DNA of 34,714 nucleotides from an uncultured Pseudomonadales bacterium (GTDB lineage Bacteria > Pseudomonadota > Gammaproteobacteria > Pseudomonadales > Azotimanducaceae), in assembly GCA_905182155.1 (NCBI GenBank), contig CAJJAX010000028.1:1-34714 (forward strand), in the 5' to 3' direction. Below the pieces are notes generated by a model. It did not search any database. It worked only from the letters and a program-made list of their open reading frames with translations, and was not told the DNA's origin. The translations under genes and the position numbers were made by a program. Below, in pieces: positions 25,816 to 33,998 of the stretch. How positions within the stretch are numbered: the first letter of the stretch is position 1; each line of letters starts with the position of its first letter.

Positions 25816-26788
25816 ATATTGCGGTCCTGTTGGGTGAATGGGGGTGCGTGATCGCTTGGTCAAAAACTTCAATACCGGCGTCGTCTTCAAACATATGCTC
25901 GCTCAGATAACGCCGGTAGCTTCTGGCGCCGGGTTGTCCAAGATACAGCCCGAGTAGGTGGCGTGTCATGTGCTTTAAGCGAACCCCTTGGGCTAATTGT
26001 ACCTGCATATAGTCTCGAAATTGATCAATGATGGCCGCCGGGTCAATGGCGTGGGCTTGATCGAGCGCGACATCGAGCCGGTGCAGCAACCAGGGGTCAT
26101 TATAGATGGCGCGCCCCAACATAAGGCTCGGGACTTTCTGGCGCGCAGCGAGTACATCCTTGACGGTTTTGAGGCCGCCGTTTAAAACAAACACGGCCTC
26201 TGGAAAATCTTTTTGGATACGTGTGACATAGTCGTATTTCAGGGGTGGAATCTCTCGATTATCTTTGGGGGAAAGCCCCTTAAGGATGGCCGCGCGGGCG
26301 TGCACTACAAACAAGCGACAACCCGCGTCATAATTCGGCGCGATGAAGGCCAAGAAGTCGTCATAACTGTCGTGATCATCAATGCCGATTCGGCACTTGA
26401 TGGTGATCGGCAGGGAGGTTGCGGCTTGCATGGCGCGAAAGCAGTCGGCTACCACTTCAGGGGTTGCCATAAGGCAGGCGCCGATGCCGCCGGTTTGAAC
26501 GCGATCGCTTGGGCAGCCGCAGTTTAGGTTCACTTCTTGGTAGCCGAATGCTTCGGCGAGCACCGCGCAGGCGGCGAGGGCTTTGGGGTCGCTGCCGCCC
26601 AATTGCAGCGCCACCGGCTCGTCCTGGGCGTGCTGCAAAAAAGCCTCGGGCGCGTTGTAGAGCAGGGCGCCGGTCGTAATCATTTCGCTGTACAGCAGCG
26701 CCTTCGGACTGATCAGGCGCAGCAGGTAGCGAAAATGGCGGTCGGTACAACCCATCATGGGCGCAACGGAAAGGATTGGGTGAGTCAT
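25805..26788 (-). CDS. dusA: tRNA-dihydrouridine synthase A
   Basis: This 327-residue flavoenzyme reduces uridine at the D-loop positions 20/20a of tRNA. The family motifs are SVAPMMGCTDRHFRYLLR, YSEMITTGALL, catalytic Cys in NLNCGCPSDRVQ, IKCRIGIDDHDSYDD, VHARAAILKGLSPKDNREIPPL and LMLGRAIYNDPWLL. The ATG at 26788 fits the family's length; the frame extends upstream without a better ribosome site. It is first in a dusA-terB unit and divergent from gltX. Confidence 0.96.
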   Translation of the reverse strand: MTHPILSVAPMMGCTDRHFRYLLRLISPKALLYSEMITTGALLYNAPEAFLQHAQDEPVALQLGGSDPKALAACAVLAEAFGYQEVNLNCGCPSDRVQTGGIGACLMATPEVVADCFRAMQAATSLPITIKCRIGIDDHDSYDDFLAFIAPNYDAGCRLFVVHARAAILKGLSPKDNREIPPLKYDYVTRIQKDFPEAVFVLNGGLKTVKDVLAARQKVPSLMLGRAIYNDPWLLHRLDVALDQAHAIDPAAIIDQFRDYMQVQLAQGVRLKHMTRHLLGLYLGQPGARSYRRYLSEHMFEDDAGIEVFDQAITHPHSPNRTAIYDE

Positions 26789-26879
26789 GAATTCTGAATT
26801 AATCTTTGATGGCAGGTAGTGTACCATCACCGACGCAAGGGTTGTTCGCTGGAATAGCCTTTTGCCCGGCAGCAGCCTC

Positions 26880-26927
26880 AAGCAGAGCTCTAAACAAGCA
26901 GAGCTCTAAACAAGCAGAGCGTCAAAT
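26880..26927 (+). repeat. Three tandem 16-bp repeats upstream of gltX
   Basis: AAGCAGAGCTCTAAAC occurs twice in direct succession (26880-26911), followed by a related AAGCAGAGCGTCAAAT (26912-26927). Each full unit includes the palindrome AGAGCTCT. The array lies in the dusA-gltX divergent control region, 15 bases before the gltX ATG. Confidence 0.85.
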
Positions 26928-26942
26928 AAGTGAGTAAACGTT

Positions 26943-28437
26943 ATGGTTAGAACACGTGTGGCACCATCGCCAACGGGAGACCCGCATGTCGGCACCGCTT
27001 ACATGGCGCTGTTTAGTTATTGCTTTGCCAAGCAGCATGGGGGTGAGTTTTTGTTGCGCATTGAAGACACGGACCTTGCGCGCAGCACCAAAGCCTCGGA
27101 ACAAACCATAATCGATTCCTTGAAGTGGCTGGGGCTGCAGTGGGATGAAGGCCCTGACGTGGGCGGGCCCAAGGGTTCCTATCGGCAGAGCGAGCGGCTG
27201 CCCATGTATATGGCGCATACCCAGGAAGTTCAAACCGTTGGACAAGGGCCATGCGTTTCATTGTTTTTGCACCAGCGCCCGCTTGGATGAGATGCGAAAA
27301 GCGCAAATGGCGGGCGGCCAGACAGCGCGTTATGACGGCTTGTGTAGCCTGTTAACAATGGATGAAGTTGCAACCCAGCAGGCTGCCGGCACGTCTTCGG
27401 TTGTTCGGATGCGCGTGCCTGAGACGGGTGTTTGCAGGATTCAGGACCGATTGCGCGGCGAGATTGAGATTGAGTACGCCCAGATTGATATGCAGGTACT
27501 GCAAAAAGCCGATGGGTTTCCGACCTACCATTTGGCCGTGGTGGTGGATGATCACCTGATGGAGATCAGCCATGTGATTCGTGGCGAAGAGTGGATTAAC
27601 TCAGCCCCTAAGCATCAATTACTTTACCAGTACTTTGGTTGGGACATGCCAGAGCTCATTCACATGCCGCTGCTCCGCAATCCCGACAAAAGCAAATTGA
27701 GCAAACGTAAGAACCCGACCAGTATTCGGTTCTATAAGGATATGGGCTATATGCCGGAAGCGGTCCTGAATTATTTGGGGATGCTGGGTTGGAGCATGCC
27801 GTCCGGGGAAGAGAAGTTTACCTTGGATGAAATGGTCGCGAATTTCGATATCGACCGGATCAGCATGGGCGCCCCGGTGTTTGATGTTGAAAAACTCAAA
27901 TGGCTGAACGGCCGCTGGCTGCGAGAAACCTTGGATGATGAGGCGCTCGCAGACCGATTAGCCGATTGGGCTTTTAACCGAGACAAACTCATGCAGATTA
28001 TTCCGCTGATCAAAGAACGGGTTGAAGTGTTCAGCGATGTGGCGCCTTTGGCGGGTTTTTTATTGGAAGGCCTGCCACTGATTGAGGCGGCGCAATTCGC
28101 GAAGTTGAAAACGGAACCCGAGGTCGCAATTAAAGTGCTGCAGTTCAGTCTTTGGTACTTAGAACAGGCCAGCGACTGGCGCAGCGAGGTGCTGCAAGCC
28201 GATTTAAAGCAGCTTGCCGAGGCCATGGAGCTAAAGATTCGCGACTTTCTAGCGCCGCTCTTTATTGCCATCAGCGGCCGCTCGGTGGCGCCGCCGCTGT
28301 TTGATTCGATGGTGGTTTTGGGGCCGGATTTGACCCGTGCCCGGGTTCGGCATGCGCTCAATACCTTGGGCGGGGTGTCTAAAAAGGCAGCCAAGAAGCT
28401 CGAGGCGGAATACCGACAGTTAGGGAGCGCATCATGA
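26943..28437 (+). CDS. gltX: Glutamyl-tRNA synthetase, frame interrupted once
   Basis: About 498 codons of a class I aminoacyl-tRNA synthetase. The HIGH-type motif is [13 protein letters not shown], the KMSKS-type motif is KLSKRKNP, and the zinc-site cysteines are in [11 protein letters not shown] and YDGLC. The frame changes in CAAACCGTTG (27231-27240), where one base too many is present; on removing it the sequence runs HTQEVQT then [11 protein letters not shown]. As this gene is essential, the indel is probably error. The start ATG has weak ribosome-site match. The end overlaps the next gene by four bases. Confidence 0.95.
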
Positions 28438-29204
28438 GCACGATTGCTGAGGACTTTTTATTGGAGGGACAGGTGCTCCATACGCTGCTCACTGATCTAA
28501 GTGCGGCGGATTGGACGCGCCCGACCACATTTAAAAACTGGACCATCAATAAAGTCGTGCAGCATCTGCACGGCACGGATTTGGCGGCGAAGCTCGCGCT
28601 CACCGACCCAGATCAATTTCTGGCCATGAAGCAGGATGCCTCAAAAACCAGCGCGTTTATGAACCCAACGCTTGAAGGCGAGGCGCTGCTGGCGCGGTGG
28701 TTCTCGGAACTACAAGATTTATCCACCTTGCTTGGCAAGCTTGCGCCGGATGCCCGTGTGCCCTGGTTTGGCCCAGACATGGGGGTCAAAATGTTCGGCA
28801 CAGCCCGCCAAATGGAAACCTGGGCCCATGGCCAGGCAGTGTTTGACGAGCTAGGACAAACCCGAGTTGATTCCGACAGAATTCAGAATATTGTGGTGAT
28901 TGGGGTCAAGACTTATGGCTGGACCTTCGTGAACCGAAAGCAGACGCCGCCGGGGCCTGCACCTTATGTTGAGCTCACGGCGCCGAGCGGGGCGGTCTGG
29001 AGCTTTAACGACTTCTCGGAAGATAACTTCGTTGAAGGCAGCGCGGTTGATTTTTGTCATGTAGTAACGCAGGTGCGGAATGTGGCGGATGTGGATCTCA
29101 CCTTGTATGGGGATGCAGCGCACGAATGGATGAACATTGCCCAGTGTTTTGCGGGGCCGCCGGAGGCGCCGCCTGCGCCAGGCAGTCGATTGCCGCGGGC
29201 TTAA
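28434..29204 (+). CDS. DinB/maleylpyruvate-isomerase-like protein (TIGR03084 type)
   Basis: 256 residues with a DinB-like N-terminal four-helix region: LLTDLSAADWTRPTTFKNWTINKVVQHLHGTD, holding the first metal-type His, and FGTARQMETWAHGQAVFDELG with the second. The C-terminal half (PYVELTAPSGAVWSFND, then SAVDFCHVVTQVRNVADVDL) fits the TIGR03084 group of the mycothiol-dependent maleylpyruvate isomerase family. The group is best known in actinobacteria, where the thiol cofactor differs, so the reaction here is unknown. The ATGA overlap with gltX implies cotranscription. Confidence 0.8.
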   Translation: MSTIAEDFLLEGQVLHTLLTDLSAADWTRPTTFKNWTINKVVQHLHGTDLAAKLALTDPDQFLAMKQDASKTSAFMNPTLEGEALLARWFSELQDLSTLLGKLAPDARVPWFGPDMGVKMFGTARQMETWAHGQAVFDELGQTRVDSDRIQNIVVIGVKTYGWTFVNRKQTPPGPAPYVELTAPSGAVWSFNDFSEDNFVEGSAVDFCHVVTQVRNVADVDLTLYGDAAHEWMNIAQCFAGPPEAPPAPGSRLPRA

Positions 29205-29428
29205 CGCTGAACTACTTGAACGAATGTAGCGATCGCGATAGGATGCGCGTCTTCGTTGATAAGTGCTGATTTAGGGCTGTTGATGAAGACAGATCCGTCC
29301 ACCGAGGATCTTAAAAGTTTCGTGTGGGGCGATAGATTAGCTGGGCCGGGGTCGCGCACGACAGCGCGGGACGGTCACGCACTCTGAGTCGACAGATCCA
29401 TCCACCGAGGATCTTAAAAGTTTCGTGT
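29205..29428. other. Gene-free stretch with duplicated tRNA leader
   Basis: No protein gene is seen. A 58-base block (29288-29345) recurs at 29391-29448, where it runs into tRNA-Ala. The first block ends in a degenerate start of the tRNA gene (GGGGCGATAGATTAGCTGGG) and then diverges. Confidence 0.6.
29288..29345 (+). repeat. Duplicated tRNA-Ala leader with partial tRNA copy
   Basis: This block matches 29391-29448 with about four differences over 58 bases. It includes the upstream region and the first ~20 bases of tRNA-Ala; the rest of the tRNA is not preserved here. It looks like a tandem duplication with one tRNA lost. Confidence 0.8.
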
Positions 29429-29505
29429 GGGGCTATAGCTCAGCTGGGAGAGCGCGTGACTGGCAGTCACGAGGTCGACGGTTCGATCCCGCTCTAGCTC
29501 CACCA
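29429..29505 (+). tRNA. tRNA-Ala (anticodon GGC), one extra base in T-stem
   Basis: GGGGCTA pairs with TAGCTCC, the D-arm GCTC/GAGC and anticodon arm CGTGA/TCACG are complete, and the loop CTGGCAG gives anticodon GGC, reading GCC and GCU. A73 and CCA are encoded. The T-stem GACGG would pair perfectly with CCGTC, but the sequence reads CCGCTC: one extra C near 29492 spoils it. The tRNA is otherwise normal, so the extra base is likely error or a recent lesion. An integrase stub follows 78 bases after its 3' end. Confidence 0.9.
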
Positions 29506-29583
29506 ATTATCTTCTTTTTCAAGTTGTTAACTTCTTGTTTAGCATCGGATTTTTCCGAAATAGCTGAATAGGAGTAGACAAAA

Positions 29584-29760
29584 TTGAGGACACTGAAGCA
29601 CCCTTCTTACACCTACCGCAAAGGTGGCGTGTATTACTTTTCTAAAGCAGTACCTCAAGATTTAGCAGACTTTTATGCTAAGCCTAGAATCGTTAGATCA
29701 CGTCGCTTAGCCGTGCTAAGGCGGCATCACGATCGTGGTCATCAGAAGTACTTTCCGTAA
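29584..29760 (+). pseudogene. N-terminal stub of a phage-type tyrosine recombinase
   Basis: The 58-codon frame from TTG 29584 (AGGAG 9 bases upstream) reads LKHPSYTYRKGGVYYFSKAVPQDLADFY. This matches the DUF6538-type N-terminal region of phage and island integrases, which begins with a Tyr-x-Arg-Lys-x-Gly-Tyr-Tyr-Phe motif. It stops at TAA 29758-29760, before any core-binding or catalytic domain (no Arg-His-Arg-Tyr residues), so it cannot recombine DNA. Its position just beyond the 3' end of tRNA-Ala fits a former integration at that tRNA. Confidence 0.75.
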
Positions 29761-29770
29761 GAAAGGTTTC

Positions 29771-29794
29771 AAGTGTCCACTCGCGTGGACGCTT
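29771..29794 (+). terminator. Strong hairpin after the integrase stub
   Basis: AAGTGTCCAC and GTGGACGCTT form a 10-bp stem with one G-T pair and the loop TCGC. It is followed by GGTATTTATTTTC, a loose T-rich tail. It may be the terminator of the integrase remnant. Confidence 0.45.
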
Positions 29795-29862
29795 GGTATT
29801 TATTTTCTGAAAAGGATTAATTAAGATCTAGCCTCGGATCGATTTTAGGCTATGAGATAAGT

Positions 29863-31143
29863 ATGTATCAAAAAATAGGTGCAAAGGCACTTCTCCATTT
29901 CCTATCATTTTTATTTATTTTAAACACGGCAGAACGATCTTTAGCCGCTGATAACCTCGTTTTCAGTTCGACCACAACGAGATTGAACACAGCCCTTAGC
30001 GGTGATCAGATCAATCCCAGTATTGCTCCGTTGCCAGACGACAAATTTGTGGTTGTCTGGTCAGACAGGGTCGCCAAAGACGGCAGTAAAGGCGGCATCT
30101 TTGGTCGTATTTACACATCAGGGTTTGTGCCTGTGACGCCTGACTTGTTAGTGAACACCATCACAAATGGTTATCAATCGAAACAAAGTACGGCGAGTGC
30201 GCCGAATGGTGATTTTATGGTGATCTGGCACGACGAAGGCTCGCGTGTGAGAGGCCAGTTATTTGATGCTGATGGTGTCAAACTTGGGCCTGAGCTTCCG
30301 GTAAATCCGCAGCGCTTTAGTGGCAACTCAGACGTAGCCTCAGATGTGGATGGTAACTTTTGGGTGGTCAGCGGTGATGGCGCAGGTTACTTCAGTAAAT
30401 ACAGTAACGCGGGTGAGTTGCTGATTGAGTCGCAGGCCTTCTATGAGGCTGACAACCCTTATGACCCAAAAATTGCGAGCCTTGCTGATGGCCGAATGCT
30501 GGTGAGTTGGTATGACGGGGGTAACAGCAATAGTGATATTTTTGGTCAGATCCTGAATGCCGATGGCACGCTATCGGGTGATGTATCACAGCTAAACAGC
30601 GCGACTGAGGGGAATCAAGAAGAGCCCTTTATTGCGGGGCTAAAATCCGGCGGATTTGTTGCTGTATGGCAATCCGCATTGGCGAGTGGGGATCTTAATG
30701 ATGTTTACGCTCGGGTATTTGATGCGTCAGGTGTTGGTGGCGCTGAGTTCAGAGTTAATACAGACGTTGCGGGTGAACAAACATTCCCCAGTGTGCGAGC
30801 GCGTAGCGATGGCGGCTTTATTGTCGGTTGGCGAAGCGCTGCTGATCCACGGCAGGTTTACTTGCAGGCTTATGCGGCTGATGGATCTCCGGAAGGCGCG
30901 AATGAAGCGGTTAGCGATACGGTAGAGTTCTCGGGGGCATCGAACCAGAGTATTGATTTTATAGAGTTGACGAGTGGCAGTTTTGTCGCCGCGTGGAGTG
31001 GTTTTAAAGGGTCGTTAGATGTTTTTGCGAGGAGCTTTTTACTCTCTGATGTTTCAACCGTTTCTGATTTTGATGGTGATGGTGTCAGAGACGAGCTTGA
31101 TAATTGCCCTTTAAATTCAGAAAAGTTTTTTCCATTTAATTAG
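29863..31143 (+). CDS. Secreted repeat protein, segment 1 (signal peptide, unit A1, start of DxDxDG linker)
   Basis: Residues 1-29 form a Sec signal peptide (ALLHFLSFLFILNTAERSLAA). Residues ~35-400 are one propeller-like unit of repeated blades with the pattern [23 protein letters not shown], typical of very large secreted proteins of aquatic bacteria. Near residue 405 the frame enters a thrombospondin-type-3-like calcium-binding stretch ([17 protein letters not shown]), then ends at TAG 31141-31143. Adding one base near 31141 would continue [17 protein letters not shown]. The gene probably continues through the next segments as one long protein, if the indels are errors. It likely acts outside the cell; the ligand is unknown. 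Confidence 0.75.
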   Translation: MYQKIGAKALLHFLSFLFILNTAERSLAADNLVFSSTTTRLNTALSGDQINPSIAPLPDDKFVVVWSDRVAKDGSKGGIFGRIYTSGFVPVTPDLLVNTITNGYQSKQSTASAPNGDFMVIWHDEGSRVRGQLFDADGVKLGPELPVNPQRFSGNSDVASDVDGNFWVVSGDGAGYFSKYSNAGELLIESQAFYEADNPYDPKIASLADGRMLVSWYDGGNSNSDIFGQILNADGTLSGDVSQLNSATEGNQEEPFIAGLKSGGFVAVWQSALASGDLNDVYARVFDASGVGGAEFRVNTDVAGEQTFPSVRARSDGGFIVGWRSAADPRQVYLQAYAADGSPEGANEAVSDTVEFSGASNQSIDFIELTSGSFVAAWSGFKGSLDVFARSFLLSDVSTVSDFDGDGVRDELDNCPLNSEKFFPFN

Positions 31144-31360
31144 ATTTCGATGGGCTCGGCGATATCTGTGATGTGGATGATGACAACGATGGCATTTATG
31201 ATACTGACGAATTTACACACTAATCCCTCCGGTACCGATACGGACGGCGATGACGTTGGAGACAGAGCGGATAACTGCCCATTAGCGGCGAACCCCAATC
31301 AGGTCGATACCGACGGCGATGGCATTGGCGATATTTGTGATTCGTCGGTCTCGCCTAGGG
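29983..31360 (+). repeat. Unit A1 with linker
   Basis: First copy of an A unit; the second copy is at about 32631-33998. From 29983 to about 30636 the copies look roughly 85-90% alike by eye; from 30637 on they are almost identical. Confidence 0.8.
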
Positions 31361-31480
31361 CATTTTTTAGCTCTGGGACAACCGTGCTTAATATTGCCGA
31401 TCCGAGCGGTGAGCAAATCAATCCTAGAACGGCCGCAATGCCCAATGACACGTTTGTGGTTGTCTGGTCGGACAGAGCCG
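31219..31480 (+). CDS. Secreted repeat protein, segment 2 (linker and first blade of unit B1)
   Basis: In this frame the calcium-binding linker ends as [28 protein letters not shown] and [15 protein letters not shown], then the first blade of unit B1 ([10 protein letters not shown]) begins. The frame is open further upstream to about 31150, but there it reads a different, non-repeat sequence. At 31480-31481 one G is missing compared with the second copy (34118-34120), so the frame shifts. This is probably one part of a long protein. Confidence 0.6.
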
Positions 31481-32600
31481 GAAAGACGGTAGTGCGGGCG
31501 GTATTTATGGCCGTATTTATACGTCTGGGTTCGAGCCAGTATCGTCTGATTTTTTAGTGAACACGTTGATCTCAGGTTGGCAATCCAAACAAAGTGTGGC
31601 CAGTGCGGCGAATGGCCATTTTATGGTGGTCTGGCACGGCAGCAGTGGGGCGGTTAAAGGACAGGTCTTTGATGCGGACGGCATAAAGATTGGGTCTGAG
31701 CTGCCGGTAAACCCGCAGCGCTTTAGCGGTAACTCTGATATTGCGCCGGATGTTGAGGGCAATTTTTGGGCTGTGAGTGGTGATGGTGCGGGCTACTTCA
31801 GTAAATACAGTAATGCCGGTGAGTTGCTGATCGACTCACAGATCTTCCACGACGCCAGTAATCCTTATGATCCTAAGATTACGGCGCTGGCTGATGGCCG
31901 GATGCTGGTGAGCTGGTATGACGGTGGTGATCCTGCGGGCAGTGATATCTTTGGTCAACTGATCAGTGCGGATGGCGCGTTGCTGGGCGATGTTGTGCTA
32001 TTGAACAGCACGGTGGCTGATAGCCAGCGGACGCTGGCGATCTCGGGTCTCACATCCGGTGGTTTTGTGGCTGCTTGGCAGTCGTATCTTCAAGACGGCA
32101 GCCTCTTTATATCTGGTATTTATGCTCGGGTGTTTGATGCCTCGGGCGCGGGCGGCGCTGAGTTCAGGGTGAATACCCAGGGTTTTGAAAACCAGGTATC
32201 GCCTGATGTGATTGCGCGCAGCGATGGTGGGTTTGTGATTGGTTGGACGGACACGGCGCCGCCGCAGCAGGTTTATCTGCAAGCTTATGCAGCCGGTGGA
32301 TCGCCGGAGGGCATCAATGAGGTCATCAGTCGTGATCCAGATTTTGCGGTTGCCTCGAGTTCGGAAATTGAGCTTGTGGCGCTAACGAGTGGCCGCTTTG
32401 TTGCGGCTTGGACGGCGTTTAAAGGGACGTCTGATATCTTTGGGAGAAGCTTTAGCTTTTCTGATTTGTCAGCCCCATCAGATTTTGATGGCGATGGCAT
32501 TATTGATGACGACGATAATTGTCCGTTAATTGCAAATCCCGATCAGGCCGATTCAGACGGTGATGGTATTGGTGATGCCTGCGATACGTTGGTATCCAAG
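31361..32600 (+). repeat. Unit B1 with linker
   Basis: First copy of a B unit; the second runs from about 33999 to the window end and is nearly identical as far as it can be compared. The A and B units are related to each other at protein level but much less at DNA level. Confidence 0.8.
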
Positions 32601-33752
32601 AATGTTGTTTATGCCTCGGCGACGACCAGGTTGAACACAGCCTTTAGCGGTGATCAGATCAATCCCAGTATTGCCCCATTGCCAGACGACAAGTTTGTGG
32701 TTGTCTGGTCAGACAGGGTCGCCAAAGATGGCAGTAAAGGCGGCATCTTTGGCCGTATCTACACGTCGGGATTCGTTCCGGTCTCGCCTGATTTGATGGT
32801 GAACACCATCACCAATGGCTATCAATCGAAACAAAGTACGGCGAGTGCACCGAATGGTCATTTTATGGTGATCTGGCACGGCGAAGGTTCGCACGTAAGA
32901 GGTCAGGTATTTAATGCCGATGGCGTCAAGCTCGGGCCTGAGTTGCCGGTAAATCCACCCCGCGGTAATTCCGATATTGCCTCAGATGTTGAAGGTGATT
33001 TTTGGGTTGTGGCTGAAGGGGGTTACTTCAGTAAATACAGTAACGCCGGTGAGTTGCTGGTCGATTCGCAGATCTTTCATGGGGGCGCTACCCCCTATAG
33101 TCCAAAGATTGCGGCCCTTGCGGATGGCCGAATGCTGGTCAGCTGGTATGACGGGGATAATAGCGCCAGCAATATTTACGGCCAAGTTTTGAACGCCGAT
33201 GGCGCCTTGTCGGGGGACATCGTCTCCTTAAACAGCACGACGACAGACAGCCAGCAGAAAGATCCTTTTATTGCCGGGCTAAAATCCGGCGGATTTGTTG
33301 CTGTATGGCAATCCGCATTGCCGAGTGGGGATCTTAATGATGTTTACGCTCGGGTATTTGATGCGTCAGGTGTCGGTGGCGCTGAGTTCAGAGTTAATAC
33401 AGACGTTGCGGGTGAGCAGACATTCCCCAGTGTGCGAGCGCGTAGCGATGGCGGCTTTATTGTCGGTTGGCGAAGCGCTGCTGATCCACGGCAGGTTTAC
33501 TTGCAGGCTTATGCGGCTGATGGATCTCCGGAAGGCGCGAATGAAGCGGTTAGCGATACGGTAGAGTTCTCGGGGGCATCGAACCAGAGTATTGATTTTA
33601 TAGAGTTGACGAGTGGCAGTTTTGTCGCCGCGTGGAGTGGTTTTAAAGAGTCGTTAGATGTTTTTGCGAGGAGCTTTTTACTCTCTGATGTTTCAACCGT
33701 TTCTGATTTGATGGTGATGGTGTCAGAGACGAGCTTGATAATTGCCCTTTAA
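31481..33752 (+). CDS. Secreted repeat protein, segment 3 (units B1 and A2)
   Basis: The frame is continuous from just after 31481 to TAA 33750-33752. It covers the rest of unit B1 ([20 protein letters not shown], then [21 protein letters not shown]), the linker [22 protein letters not shown] and [14 protein letters not shown], and all of unit A2. The Asp spacing of the linker is that of calcium-binding type-3 repeats. At 33707-33709 the run TTT is one shorter than in unit A1 (TTTT at 31068-31071) and the frame is lost after VSTVSD. A GTG at 31557 lies well inside a blade and is not a real start. Confidence 0.7.
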
Positions 33753-33998
33753 ATTCAGAAAAGTTTTTTCCATTTAATTAGATTTCGATGGGCTCGGCGA
33801 TATCTGTGATGTGGATGATGACAACGATGGCATTTATGATACTGACGAATTTACGCACTAATCCCTCCGGTACCGATACGGACGGCGATGACGTTGGAGA
33901 CAGAGCGGATAACTGCCCATTAGCGGCGAACCCCAATCAGGTCGATACCGACGGCGATGGCATTGGCGATATTTGTGATTCGTCGGTCTCGCCTAGGG
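32631..33998 (+). repeat. Unit A2 with linker
   Basis: Second copy of the A unit, offset 2638-2648 bases from A1. It contains the same linker lesions as A1 apart from the TTT/TTTT difference. Confidence 0.8.

Noticed and set aside
29863..31143. Several independent secreted proteins in a row
   Set aside because: Only the first has a signal peptide and start. The later frames begin inside blades or linkers and join once indels are allowed.
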